From assembly GCF_015352455.1 (NCBI RefSeq), contig NZ_JADKPN010000008.1:1-64000 (forward strand): DNA of 64,000 nt, written 5' to 3'. The position numbers and the translations under genes are program-made. How positions within the stretch are numbered: the stretch's first letter is position 1; every line of letters begins with the position of its first letter. Below, one piece after another: positions 29,904 to 38,372 of this stretch. A model generated the notes under the pieces. It had not been told where the DNA came from, ran no database searches, and was given only the letters and a program-made list of their open reading frames with translations. The stretch comes from Nocardioides islandensis (lineage in GTDB: Bacteria > Actinomycetota > Actinomycetes > Propionibacteriales > Nocardioidaceae).

Positions 29904-29940
29904 GCTGGTCGAGGAGGGACGAAGTCCCGTCGCGAGACCG
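29904..29940. repeat. Dispersed palindromic repeat between ligase and ku
   Basis: Third copy of the 42-base repeat family; 35 of 37 bases match 9183-9219, with the same GGGAC GAA GTCCC core. It lies in the 98-base divergent gap carrying the ligase and ku promoters. Confidence 0.85.
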
Positions 29941-29984
29941 TCGGGTGGGCGCGAGGCGTCGGCGGTTCCCCGTACGCTGACCCC

Positions 29985-30905
29985 ATGCGAGCGATCTGGA
30001 AGGGCGCGGTCTCGTTCGGGCTGGTCAGCGTGCCGGTGAAGCTGTACGCCGCCACCGAGTCGCACGACGTGTCGTTCCGGCAGGTGCACGCCAAGGACGG
30101 CGGCCGGATCAAGTACCAGCGCGTGTGCTCCATCGACGGCGAGGAGGTCCCCTACTCCGACATCGCCAAGGGGTACGAGACCGAGGACGGCGAGATGGTC
30201 ATCCTCGACGACGACGACTTCGACGACCTGCCGTCGAGCTCCTCCCGTGAGATCGCGGTCGAGAAGTTCGTGCCGCGCGAGCAGATCGACCCGATCTGGT
30301 TCGAGAAGTCCTACTACCTCGAGCCGGAGAAGAGCGGCACCAAGCCCTACGCCCTGCTGCGCCAGGCGCTGCTGGACGCCGACCGGATGGCCGTGGTGAC
30401 GGTGGCGATCCGCAACCGCACCTCCATGGCGGTGCTGCGCGTGCGCGACGACGTGATCGTGCTGCAGACGATGATGTGGCCCGACGAGGTGCGGCAGCCC
30501 GACTTCTCCGTCGAGCCCGGCGAGGTCAAGGACGCCGAGGTCAAGATGGCCAACATGCTCGTCGAGACGCTCGCAGGCGACTTCGACGCCGACGAGTTCG
30601 AGGACGACTACGCCGGGGCCGTCGAGGCGCTGGTGAAGGCGAAGATCGAGGGCGGCGAGGTCAAGAAGACGCCGACGTCGACCAAGTCCTCCGGCGAGGT
30701 CGTCGACCTGCTCGCCGCGCTCCAGCGGTCGGTGGACGCGGCCAAGACCGCGCGCGGCGAGACCCCGTCGTCGGCCAAGGACGACCAGGACGAGAAGCCG
30801 GCCAAGAAGACCGCCGCCAAGAAGGCCCCGGCGAAGAAGGCGGCCGCCAAGAAGACCGCCACGAAGAAGACCGCGGCGAAGAAGGCGACCAAGAAGGCCA
30901 GCTAG
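29985..30905 (+). CDS. ku: Ku protein (NHEJ DNA-end binding)
   Basis: A 306-residue bacterial Ku. The Ku core begins MRAIWKGAVSFGLVSVPVKL and includes VCSIDGEEV, YYLEPEK and KPYALLRQAL. The last 50 residues are a lysine/alanine tail (KKTAAKKAPAKKAAAKK), as in actinobacterial Ku proteins with extended C-termini thought to aid DNA binding or ligase stimulation. Divergent from the ligase-polymerase pair. Confidence 0.96.
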   Translation: MRAIWKGAVSFGLVSVPVKLYAATESHDVSFRQVHAKDGGRIKYQRVCSIDGEEVPYSDIAKGYETEDGEMVILDDDDFDDLPSSSSREIAVEKFVPREQIDPIWFEKSYYLEPEKSGTKPYALLRQALLDADRMAVVTVAIRNRTSMAVLRVRDDVIVLQTMMWPDEVRQPDFSVEPGEVKDAEVKMANMLVETLAGDFDADEFEDDYAGAVEALVKAKIEGGEVKKTPTSTKSSGEVVDLLAALQRSVDAAKTARGETPSSAKDDQDEKPAKKTAAKKAPAKKAAAKKTATKKTAAKKATKKAS

Positions 30906-30920
30906 CGCCCGACGCGGGCG
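30906..30920 (+). terminator. Short GC hairpin right after ku
   Basis: CGCCCG ACG CGGGCG (30906-30920) directly follows the ku stop codon. A 6-base-pair stem with no T-tract, so termination is plausible but unproven. Confidence 0.35.
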
Positions 30921-30945
30921 GGGGCCGGCGTCGTGGACGGCCGCG

Positions 30946-32025
30946 TCACGTGGTCTCCCACCGGAACAGCTTGGCGGCGAGCGCCGTCACGACGACCGCG
31001 AACGCGGCCAGCACGGCCATCGGCAGCAGCACCGCGGTGGCCGGCTCGCCGCGCACCATCACGTCGAGCATGCCGTTGTTGAGCCAGAACAGCGGCAGCA
31101 CGTGGGCGAGGTTCTGCAGCCACTGCGGTGTGACGTCGAGCGGGAAGAACGAACCGCTGAGGAACGACATCGGCAGCACGATGAAGTTGGCCATGTTCAC
31201 CGCGCCCTCGGTCGTCTTGGCGACCGCACCCGACAGCAGGCCGATGGCCATGAAGCACAGCGTGCCGACCACGAGCAGCGGGATGGACGCCATCCACGCC
31301 CCCGTGAGCCGGAGCCCGAAGAACGCCGCACCCAGCCCGAGGAAGATCGCCAGCTGGGTCAGCGCGATGCCGACGGTGACCGCGACCCGTGCACCGACCA
31401 GCGTGCCGGTGGGCACCGGCGAGAGCTGGAGCCGGCGCAGCAGCTTGGAGTTGCGCCAGCCGTTGAGGGTGGCGGCGGCGCCGAAGCTGGCGCTCATCGC
31501 GACGGCCCAGCCGAGCAGGCCGGGCGTGACGTACTGGATGGTCTTGAGGGAGTCGTCCTCGACCTGGACCGCGTCGAGCCGGTACGTCGGCGGCTTGCCC
31601 GACAGCGCGACGTTCGTGCCGTCCACGAACGCCTGGAGCACGCCCTGGGTGACGGCGGCCTTCACCTGGTCGGTCTGGGTGTAGTGCGCCAGGAGGGTGT
31701 CGCCCTGCATCTCGACCGCGACGTCGGCGTCGCCCTTCTTCACCTGGGCGATCGCGTCGGCGAGGTCGTCGCTGCGGGTGATCTCGAAGGTCTGCTCGAA
31801 GGCGGCCCTCGCGTCCTTCGGCATCTGGTCGATGAAGGAGACGTCGCCGACCTGGATCATGTCCACCTTCGACTGGGTCTGGTTGCCCAGCAGCCCGCCG
31901 AACAGCACCAGGAACATCAGCGGGAAGACGATCGCGAAGAACACCGACGCCCGGTCGCGCACGAAGCCGCGGATGATGGCCAGGCTGAGCATCCGGAACG
32001 CCAACCCGTTGCCGGACCGGTTCAC
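30946..32025 (-). CDS. ABC-2 type transporter permease
   Basis: A 359-residue permease. One N-terminal helix, a large extracytoplasmic loop (about residues 45-175) and five C-terminal helices, the layout of the YhgE/drug-export ABC-2 group. NMANFIVLPMSFLSGSFFPL is a typical segment. GTG at 32025 in a 4-base overlap with the ATPase. Substrate unknown; daunorubicin-type exporters share this design. Confidence 0.88.
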   Translation of the reverse strand: MNRSGNGLAFRMLSLAIIRGFVRDRASVFFAIVFPLMFLVLFGGLLGNQTQSKVDMIQVGDVSFIDQMPKDARAAFEQTFEITRSDDLADAIAQVKKGDADVAVEMQGDTLLAHYTQTDQVKAAVTQGVLQAFVDGTNVALSGKPPTYRLDAVQVEDDSLKTIQYVTPGLLGWAVAMSASFGAAATLNGWRNSKLLRRLQLSPVPTGTLVGARVAVTVGIALTQLAIFLGLGAAFFGLRLTGAWMASIPLLVVGTLCFMAIGLLSGAVAKTTEGAVNMANFIVLPMSFLSGSFFPLDVTPQWLQNLAHVLPLFWLNNGMLDVMVRGEPATAVLLPMAVLAAFAVVVTALAAKLFRWETT

Positions 32026-32948
32026 GCGCGGTACTCCCGTCCGGTCAGGGACAGGAAGACGTCCTCGAGGGTGCCGGTCTGCACCGAGATTCCGGCCAGG
32101 TGCTGCTGCTCGGCAAGGGCGGTGAGCACGCGGGCCGGCTCGCGGGTGCGCAGGGTGATGCTCCCCGCGTCCGCGTCGACGTCGTCCACGCCCGGCACGG
32201 CACGCGCCTCGTCGGCGGTCAGCTGACCGGGAGACACGGAGATCCGGGTGGGGGCGTCGAGACCGCGGACCAGGTTGGCCGGGCTGTCGAGCTGGAGCAG
32301 CCGGCCGTGGTCGACGATCGCGACGCGGTCGCAGAGCACCTCGGCCTCGTCCATGTAGTGGGTCGTCAGCACGACGGTCCGGCCGCTGTCGGTGAGGCCG
32401 GAGAGCAGCTCCCAGAGGTTGCGCCGGGCCTGCGGGTCGAGGGCCGCGGTCGGCTCGTCGAGGAACACCACCTCGGGGTCGTGGACCAGGGCGCAGGCGA
32501 TCGAGAGCCGTTGGGCCTGGCCGCCGGAGAGGTCCCACACGCGGGTGTCCGCCTTGTCGGCCAGCCCGACGCGCTCGAGCCACTCGTCGGCGACGGCCGG
32601 CTGCACGCCGTACAGGCTGGCCATCGTGCGGATCTGCTCGCGCGCCGTCAGCCGATCGAAGAACGCCGTGCTCTGCAGCTGGACGCCGATCCGCGGCAGC
32701 ACCGCCGGGTTACGGGGCCACGGCGACTGGCCGAGCAGCGTGATCGTGCCGGCGTCGGGCTTCCGCAGCCCTTCGATCATCTCCAGGGTCGTGGTCTTGC
32801 CCGCGCCGTTGGGACCGAGGATGCCGAAGAACTCGCCCTCAGCCACGCTGAAGGTGACGCCGTCCACCGCGCGGACCAGGTTCCTGGAATCCCCGTACGC
32901 CTTGGCGAGATCGACCACCTCGATGGCTGGGCCCCCCGAGTTCGTCAT
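32022..32948 (-). CDS. ABC transporter ATP-binding protein (DrrA-like)
   Basis: A 308-residue ATPase with Walker A GPNGAGKTTT, signature LSGGQAQRLS, Walker B VVFLDEPTAALDP and H-loop TTHYMDEAE, then a C-terminal domain found in DrrA-type drug-export ATPases. Operon with the ABC-2 permease downstream. Confidence 0.93.
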   Translation of the reverse strand: MTNSGGPAIEVVDLAKAYGDSRNLVRAVDGVTFSVAEGEFFGILGPNGAGKTTTLEMIEGLRKPDAGTITLLGQSPWPRNPAVLPRIGVQLQSTAFFDRLTAREQIRTMASLYGVQPAVADEWLERVGLADKADTRVWDLSGGQAQRLSIACALVHDPEVVFLDEPTAALDPQARRNLWELLSGLTDSGRTVVLTTHYMDEAEVLCDRVAIVDHGRLLQLDSPANLVRGLDAPTRISVSPGQLTADEARAVPGVDDVDADAGSITLRTREPARVLTALAEQQHLAGISVQTGTLEDVFLSLTGREYRA

Positions 32949-32976
32949 GCCGGGACGCTATCGGTCGGCCAGCCGT

Positions 32977-33063
32977 GCGCGAGTTGCGCCTCCGGCACGC
33001 CCGAGTTGCGCCCCGGGGCGTACCGGACGCGCAGCTCGGAGGTACCGGAGGCGCAACTCGCGC
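32977..33063. repeat. 19-base inverted repeat flanking an imperfect core
   Basis: Bases 32977-32995 and 33045-33063 (core GAGTTGCGCCTCCGG) are perfect inverted complements 49 bases apart, and GAGTTGCGCC recurs directly at 33003-33012. It occupies nearly all of the gap between the FtsX gene stop and the DrrA-like start. No T-tract; it may be a mobile palindromic element or a structural terminator. Confidence 0.8.
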
Positions 33064-33067
33064 CGCG

Positions 33068-35443
33068 TCATTCCGTCCGGAGGGCGGTGGCGGTGCGGGT
33101 CCGGGCCGCCCACCCGGCGGGCAGCAGCGCCCCGCCCACGGCGAGCAGCAGGCCGCCGAGCACGAACGCGGTCAGCAGGACGGGCCCGTACACGGTGAGG
33201 ACCACCCTCGGCAGCTCGACGCCGGCACCGCGGGCCATCGCCGGCAGCAGGATGCCGTGCAGGACCACGCCGGCCGGCACGCCCACCAGCCCGCCGACGA
33301 GCCCGATCGACATGACGGACGACAGCACCGAGGTGAGCGTCTGCCGCGGGGTCATGCCCAGCGCCTTGTGGATGCCGATGTCGTGCACGCGGTCGCGTAC
33401 GTCGAGGACGACGGCGTTGAGGATGCCCAGACCCGCGACGGTCACCAGCATCAGCGTCAGCAGGCCGGCCAGCGCGTCGATGACGACCACCAGCTCGTCG
33501 GCGCCGTCGGGACCGTCGACGTGAGCCGTGAGGTCGAGGGCGTCCAGGTGCTGCTGGAGGGCGTCGGCGTACGTCGTCGGGTCGGTGCCGCCGGTGACAC
33601 CGACCATCCAGTCGGTCAGGGTCGTGCCGGAGCGCGCCTGCGTGAGCACGAGCCCGTCGTTGTCGCCCGGGTCGAACACCTCGCCGACGATCGTCAGGGC
33701 CAGGGACTCCCCGTCCCGCGTCAGCGTCAGGGTGTCGCCGATCTCCCGGTCGGTGGACCGCAGCAGCTCGGTGGGCACGACGGCCTCTCCCGGACGGGAG
33801 AACCAGCGCCCGGACACCAGCTCGTACCCGACCCACCCCGGGTTCGCGGTGTACTCCACGAGCGAGCTCTCCCCCGTCAGCCCGGGGACCGAGATGTCGG
33901 TCTCGCGGTACCCGAGCCAGTGTGCGGTCCCGGGCTGGGACTCCAGCACGGCGGCCACCCGGTCGGGGTCCGGAGCCTTCGGACGAATGGCCGGCTCGGT
34001 CCCGCGCTTCGGGACGACCCGCGCACCCAAGGGGCCGCCCTCGACGCCGTTGACGAACACGTCGGCCGCCGAGTGGTCGGCGGCGACCTGCACGCGGTTC
34101 AGCGACGTCGCCAGCCCGGTGGCCAGGGTCACCGCGGCCGCTCCGAAGGCGACCGCCAGCACCATCGCGGCGGTCCGAGCGGGTGCGCTGAACGGGCGGG
34201 CGAGTCCCAGGGTGACCGGTCGCGGGAGCGGCAGCCGGGCCGCCACCCGCGCCGCGCGCTGGCCACGACGCGCGGTCGGCGTGCGCCCGACCGCGAGCGC
34301 GTCGACCGACGAGAGCCGTCCCGCGCGGCCCGCCGCGGCGGACGCCGTCAGCGTGACCACGGCCAGCACGCCGACCAGCGCCACGACGTCCACCCAGGGG
34401 GCGATCGTCAGCGCGACCGTGCCGTAGAGGTCCTCGGTGTCGGCGAGCAGCGGCACCGCGACCAGGTTGCCGGCGGCGACCCCCACCAGCGCGCCGGCCG
34501 CTGCCGGGACGAGGGCCTGGGCGACGTACGCCCGCACGACCTCGGCCGGGGTGAACCCGAGGGCCTTGAGGATGCCGATCCGGCGGACCGTCGAGCCGAC
34601 CGCCCCGGCGACGACGGTGCCGACGATGAGCACCGACAGCAGCAGGCTCAGCCCGCCGAACATCAGCAGGATCGGGACGAACAGCGACGTCCGGTCGTTC
34701 GCCGCGTGCTTGACCGTCAGCCAGGAGCGCGCACTGGCGACGGCTCCTTCGGGAAGGGCGGCGCCGAGCGCCTCCCTGGCGTCCGCGATCCGCGCGGCGC
34801 TGCTCGCGTCGTCGAGCCGGTAGAGCATCTCGTAGCCCCGGGACGAGGCGTCCAGCGCGGCCAGACCCTCGGCGGTCATCCAGGCGTCCGCCGTGGCGCT
34901 CACGGACCGCACCAGCCCGACCACGGTCACCTCGCGGGCGTCCGCGCCCTCCCCCATCACCAGCTCGTCGCCCACCGGGACCCTGAAGTCCCCGCCCGCC
35001 GCCATCACGACCTCGTCCGGCTCCGTGGCCCAGCGGCCCTCGGTCAGGGACAGCCGGTCGATGCCGCTCCCCGCCGCGGTACGTGCGACGACGGTCAGGA
35101 CCGGGCCGTGGGCACCCTCGGGCACGGCGGTCGCACCGGGCGGCAGCCCGGGGAACACCATCACCTGGGCGGTGCGGAAGGGTCCGGTGGCCTCCTCGAC
35201 CCCGGGTACGTCGGCGGTCGCGGACAGCTGGTCGGCCGACACCTTGGCCGGGTCCGCCTGCACCGTCAGGTGCGCCCCGTGCTGGGCCGCGAAGGCGTGC
35301 TCGAACGGCGCGTTCGAGGCGACCAGCAGGCCGAGGCCGAGCACGCCCGAGGTCACCGCGGCGGCCGTGGCCAGGGTGATCACGACGGTCTGCAGCCACC
35401 GCCGGTGCAGCCCCGAGCCGACCACCCGGGTCAGGGCGCTCAT
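33068..35443 (-). CDS. FtsX/MacB-type ABC transporter permease
   Basis: A 791-residue permease with two FtsX-type membrane halves (about 260-430 and 660-790) separated by large extracytoplasmic domains. GILKALGFTPAEVVR and DIGIHKALGMTPRQ are the paired FtsX cytoplasmic motifs. Works with the LolD/MacB-like ATPase upstream (ATGA overlap); likely exports peptides or moves lipoproteins or lipids. Divergent to a two-component system that probably regulates it. Confidence 0.9.
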   Translation of the reverse strand: MSALTRVVGSGLHRRWLQTVVITLATAAAVTSGVLGLGLLVASNAPFEHAFAAQHGAHLTVQADPAKVSADQLSATADVPGVEEATGPFRTAQVMVFPGLPPGATAVPEGAHGPVLTVVARTAAGSGIDRLSLTEGRWATEPDEVVMAAGGDFRVPVGDELVMGEGADAREVTVVGLVRSVSATADAWMTAEGLAALDASSRGYEMLYRLDDASSAARIADAREALGAALPEGAVASARSWLTVKHAANDRTSLFVPILLMFGGLSLLLSVLIVGTVVAGAVGSTVRRIGILKALGFTPAEVVRAYVAQALVPAAAGALVGVAAGNLVAVPLLADTEDLYGTVALTIAPWVDVVALVGVLAVVTLTASAAAGRAGRLSSVDALAVGRTPTARRGQRAARVAARLPLPRPVTLGLARPFSAPARTAAMVLAVAFGAAAVTLATGLATSLNRVQVAADHSAADVFVNGVEGGPLGARVVPKRGTEPAIRPKAPDPDRVAAVLESQPGTAHWLGYRETDISVPGLTGESSLVEYTANPGWVGYELVSGRWFSRPGEAVVPTELLRSTDREIGDTLTLTRDGESLALTIVGEVFDPGDNDGLVLTQARSGTTLTDWMVGVTGGTDPTTYADALQQHLDALDLTAHVDGPDGADELVVVIDALAGLLTLMLVTVAGLGILNAVVLDVRDRVHDIGIHKALGMTPRQTLTSVLSSVMSIGLVGGLVGVPAGVVLHGILLPAMARGAGVELPRVVLTVYGPVLLTAFVLGGLLLAVGGALLPAGWAARTRTATALRTE

Positions 35444-36144
35444 CGGCGTGCAGCCCGGGGGGTCGCCAGCGCGACGTCGGACGCGATCCGCCCGTCCACG
35501 ACCTCGACGGTGCGGGTCGCGCACTCGGCGGCCAGCGTGCGGTCGTGGGTGACCAGCACGATCGTCTGTCCGTCGGCGTACAGGTCGGTCAGCAGCCGCC
35601 GTACGTCGGCGCCGGACGCCGTGTCCAGCGCGCCGGTGGGCTCGTCGGCCAGCAGCAGCGCCGGCCGGTTCATCAGCGCCCGGGCCACCGCGACCCGCTG
35701 TCGCTCCCCCCCGGACAGCCGACCCGGGTAGGCACGCGCGTGGCGGTCGATCCCCAGCGCGCCCAGCAGGTCGTTCGCGCGGCGGGTCGTCTCGGCGCGC
35801 GAGGCGCCGGCGAGCTGGGCCGGCAGCACGACGTTGTCGAAGACGGTGAGGTCGTCGAGCAGGTTGAAGAACTGGAAGACCAGCCCGACCGAGGCCCGCC
35901 GGTACCTCGCCGACGCGGCCTCCCCCAGCGTGTCGATGCGCGTACCGTCCACCGTCACGGTGCCCGACGTCGGCCGGTCCAGGCCGGCGACGAGGTTCAG
36001 GAGCGTCGACTTCCCGCTGCCGGACGGGCCAAGGACGGCGACCGCCTCCCCGTGGTCGACGGTCAACGACACCTCGTCCAGCGCCGGTGGTCCACCGTCG
36101 TAGCGGCGGGTGACGGCGTCGAGCTCGATCAGTGGTGTGGCCAT
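35440..36144 (-). CDS. ABC ATP-binding protein (MacB/LolD family)
   Basis: A 234-residue ATPase: Walker A GPSGSGKST, Q-loop VFQFFNLLDDLT (typical of MacB/LolD), signature LSGGERQRVAVA, Walker B LLLADEPTGALD. ATP supply for the FtsX-type permease downstream. Confidence 0.94.
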   Translation of the reverse strand: MATPLIELDAVTRRYDGGPPALDEVSLTVDHGEAVAVLGPSGSGKSTLLNLVAGLDRPTSGTVTVDGTRIDTLGEAASARYRRASVGLVFQFFNLLDDLTVFDNVVLPAQLAGASRAETTRRANDLLGALGIDRHARAYPGRLSGGERQRVAVARALMNRPALLLADEPTGALDTASGADVRRLLTDLYADGQTIVLVTHDRTLAAECATRTVEVVDGRIASDVALATPRAARR

Positions 36145-36201
36145 GCCCGGACGCTAGGAGCGCGGGCGGGTCGGCCGCGTCCGTCGTACTGGCCCTTTCG
36201 C

Positions 36202-36275
36202 GTCGTCCGCGCGGCGCACCCGGCCGCCCTGTCATCCCTGCGACGTAGTCCGCCGGGGACCCGGTCGTCCGCGCG
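36202..36275. promoter_or_regulatory. Direct repeat in the divergent ABC/two-component promoter region
   Basis: GTCGTCCGCGCG occurs at 36202-36213 and 36264-36275 in the 171-base gap between the ABC ATPase and the histidine kinase. Direct repeats here could be sites for the NarL-type regulator encoded at 37680. Candidate only. Confidence 0.3.
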
Positions 36276-36315
36276 AGCGACGCCGCCGGTAGGGCCCAGG
36301 GCGGACAATGACCGG

Positions 36316-37683
36316 GTGCTGCGAGAGCGCCTCCGGGCCGTGCGTGGGTGGGTGCTGCGCCGACCCCGCCCGCTGGAGCCGCTGACCCGGCGCAGCTGGC
36401 TGCTCGACGTCGGGCTGGCACTCGGCCTCGCGCTGGTCTCGATCCTCACCTACGGCTCGTCGGACGCACCCGACGTGACGCCGTTCCGCGAGCCCGGCGA
36501 CCTCGGTCCACTCCCACCGGTGGACCCGGGGCGCGGGCCGTCGCCCCTGGTCGACCAGACGTCCACCTGGGACGCGCTGGGCAACGCGCTGCTGCTCGTC
36601 CTCATCGCGGCGCCCCTGGTCCTGCGCCGCCGCTACCCGCTGTCGGTGCTCTGGGGCGTGCTGCTGATGGCCACCATGGTCGCCGACCGCCCGGAGGCGC
36701 TGCGGCTCTCATTCTACGTGTGCGTGATCGCCGCCTACAGCGCCGCGGTCTACAGCCCGTACCGGATCCCGGCCCTGCTCAGCCTCCCGGCCGCGGCGTT
36801 CCTGATGAGCGAGCTGCAGAGCGATTCTGCCGAGCCGGCTCTCGGCGGGGCCATCGACGCGGTGCCGCAGGGAGCGGTCCCGTTCCTGGTGATGGCGCCG
36901 ATCGCGGTCGCCGCCTGGGGCCTGCGGACCCTCCAGGCCCGGGCCGACGCCGAGCAGGCGCGGGTGGCGGCCATGGAGCGGGAGAACGCCGAGGCGGTAC
37001 GCCGCGCGGCGGAGGACGAGCGCGCCCGGATCGCCCGCGAGCTGCACGACGTGGTCACCCACAACGTGAGCGTCATGGTGATCCAGGCCGGTGCCGCCCG
37101 GAAGGTGCTCGAGTCGTCGCCCGACCAGGCCCGGGACGCGCTGCTGTCGGTCGAGGCGAGCGGCCGCGCGGCGATGACCGAGCTGCGGCACGTGATGGGG
37201 CTGCTCACCACCGAGGCCCACACGATGGACCAGACGGTGGACCAGACGGTGGACCAGACGTCGGCCCTGGCCCCGCAACCGGGCCTGGGCCAGCTCGAGT
37301 CGCTGGTCGAGCGTGTCCGGGCCGCCGGTCTGCCGGTCGAGCTGGTCGTGACCGGGCCCGCGGACACGCCGATGCCGGACGGCGTCGTGCTGGCGGGGTA
37401 CCGCGTCGTCCAGGAGGCCCTCACCAACGCCGTCAAGCACGCGTCCGGGTCGTCGGCCGTGGTGCGCGTCGACCACGGGGCCGACCGGCTCCGGATCGAG
37501 GTCACCGACACCGGGCCGGTGCGCCCGGCGCCCGCCGACGCGGACGCCGGGAGCGGACGCGGCCTGATCGGGCTGCGCGAACGGCTCGCGCTGTACGGCG
37601 GGACGCTGCACGCCGGCCCGCGGATCCGGGGCGGCTACCGGCTCGAGGCGGTCATCCCGCTGAGCCCCGTGGAGGTCCCGTGA
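36316..37683 (+). CDS. Sensor histidine kinase, NarL/LiaS type
   Basis: A 455-residue kinase. Five or so membrane helices without a large sensor loop are followed by a HisKA_3 dimerisation domain (ERARIARELHDVVTHNVSVM, phospho-His about 244) and a HATPase domain (QEALTNAVKHA, GLIGLRERLALYGG). The GTG at 36316 is in frame; an ATG eight bases upstream is not. A tandem 12-base repeat (37226-37260) gives VDQTVDQTVDQT in the linker before the ATPase domain. The stop overlaps the regulator start. Likely senses membrane or envelope state and controls the divergent ABC genes. Confidence 0.92.
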   Translation: MLRERLRAVRGWVLRRPRPLEPLTRRSWLLDVGLALGLALVSILTYGSSDAPDVTPFREPGDLGPLPPVDPGRGPSPLVDQTSTWDALGNALLLVLIAAPLVLRRRYPLSVLWGVLLMATMVADRPEALRLSFYVCVIAAYSAAVYSPYRIPALLSLPAAAFLMSELQSDSAEPALGGAIDAVPQGAVPFLVMAPIAVAAWGLRTLQARADAEQARVAAMERENAEAVRRAAEDERARIARELHDVVTHNVSVMVIQAGAARKVLESSPDQARDALLSVEASGRAAMTELRHVMGLLTTEAHTMDQTVDQTVDQTSALAPQPGLGQLESLVERVRAAGLPVELVVTGPADTPMPDGVVLAGYRVVQEALTNAVKHASGSSAVVRVDHGADRLRIEVTDTGPVRPAPADADAGSGRGLIGLRERLALYGGTLHAGPRIRGGYRLEAVIPLSPVEVP

Positions 37684-38372
37684 GCGACCCCGTGAGTGAC
37701 CCCGTGAGGGACACCGTCCGCGTGGTGGTGGCCGACGACCAGGCCCTGGTGCGCACCGGGTTCCGGATGATCCTCACCGCCGACGGCATCGACGTGGTCG
37801 GCGAGGCGACCACGGGCCAGGAGGCCGTCGACGCCGCCCGTCGTACCCGCCCCGACGTGGTGCTGATGGACATCCGGATGCCCGAGATGGACGGGCTCGA
37901 GGCGACCCGGCGCATCCTCGCCACCGACGGCGAGGGGCCGCGGGTCCTGATGCTGACGACGTTCGACCTCGACGAGTACGTCTACGCGGCGCTGACCGCC
38001 GGGGCCAGCGGCTTCCTGCTCAAGGACGTCACCCCCGAGCAGCTGACCGGCGCGGTCCGCCTCGTGCGAGCCGGGGACGCGCTGCTCGCGCCCTCGATCA
38101 CCCGCCGGCTGGTGGAGCGGTTCGCGGGCCGCGGCGAGCAGGCGTCCGCGGTGCACCGCGACCTGGCCGCGCTGACGCCGCGCGAGCGCGAGGTGCTGAA
38201 GCTGCTCGCCCACGGGATGAGCAACGCCGAGCTGGCGGCGGAGCTCCAGCTGTCGGAGGCGACGGTCAAGACGCACGTGGCGCGGATCCTCGGCAAGCTC
38301 CAGCTCCGGGACCGCGTGCAGGCGGTCGTGGTGGCCTACGAGACGGGGCTGGTCGCGCCCGGGGAGCCGTGA
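37680..38372 (+). CDS. NarL/FixJ-family response regulator
   Basis: A 230-residue regulator: receiver domain with acidic pair ADD, phospho-Asp64 (VLMDIRMPEMDG) and Lys in LLKD, then a LuxR-type HTH (LTPREREVLKLLAHGMSNAE). Overlaps the kinase as GTGA. Three GTG codons 12 bases apart (37680, 37692, 37704) lie in tandem repeats; GGAGG at 37671-37675 fits the first best. Partner of the upstream kinase. Confidence 0.93.
   Translation: MSDPVSDPVRDTVRVVVADDQALVRTGFRMILTADGIDVVGEATTGQEAVDAARRTRPDVVLMDIRMPEMDGLEATRRILATDGEGPRVLMLTTFDLDEYVYAALTAGASGFLLKDVTPEQLTGAVRLVRAGDALLAPSITRRLVERFAGRGEQASAVHRDLAALTPREREVLKLLAHGMSNAELAAELQLSEATVKTHVARILGKLQLRDRVQAVVVAYETGLVAPGEP

Noticed and set aside
30800..30905. 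Tandem DNA repeat at the end of ku
   Set aside because: It encodes the Lys/Ala tail usual in actinobacterial Ku.
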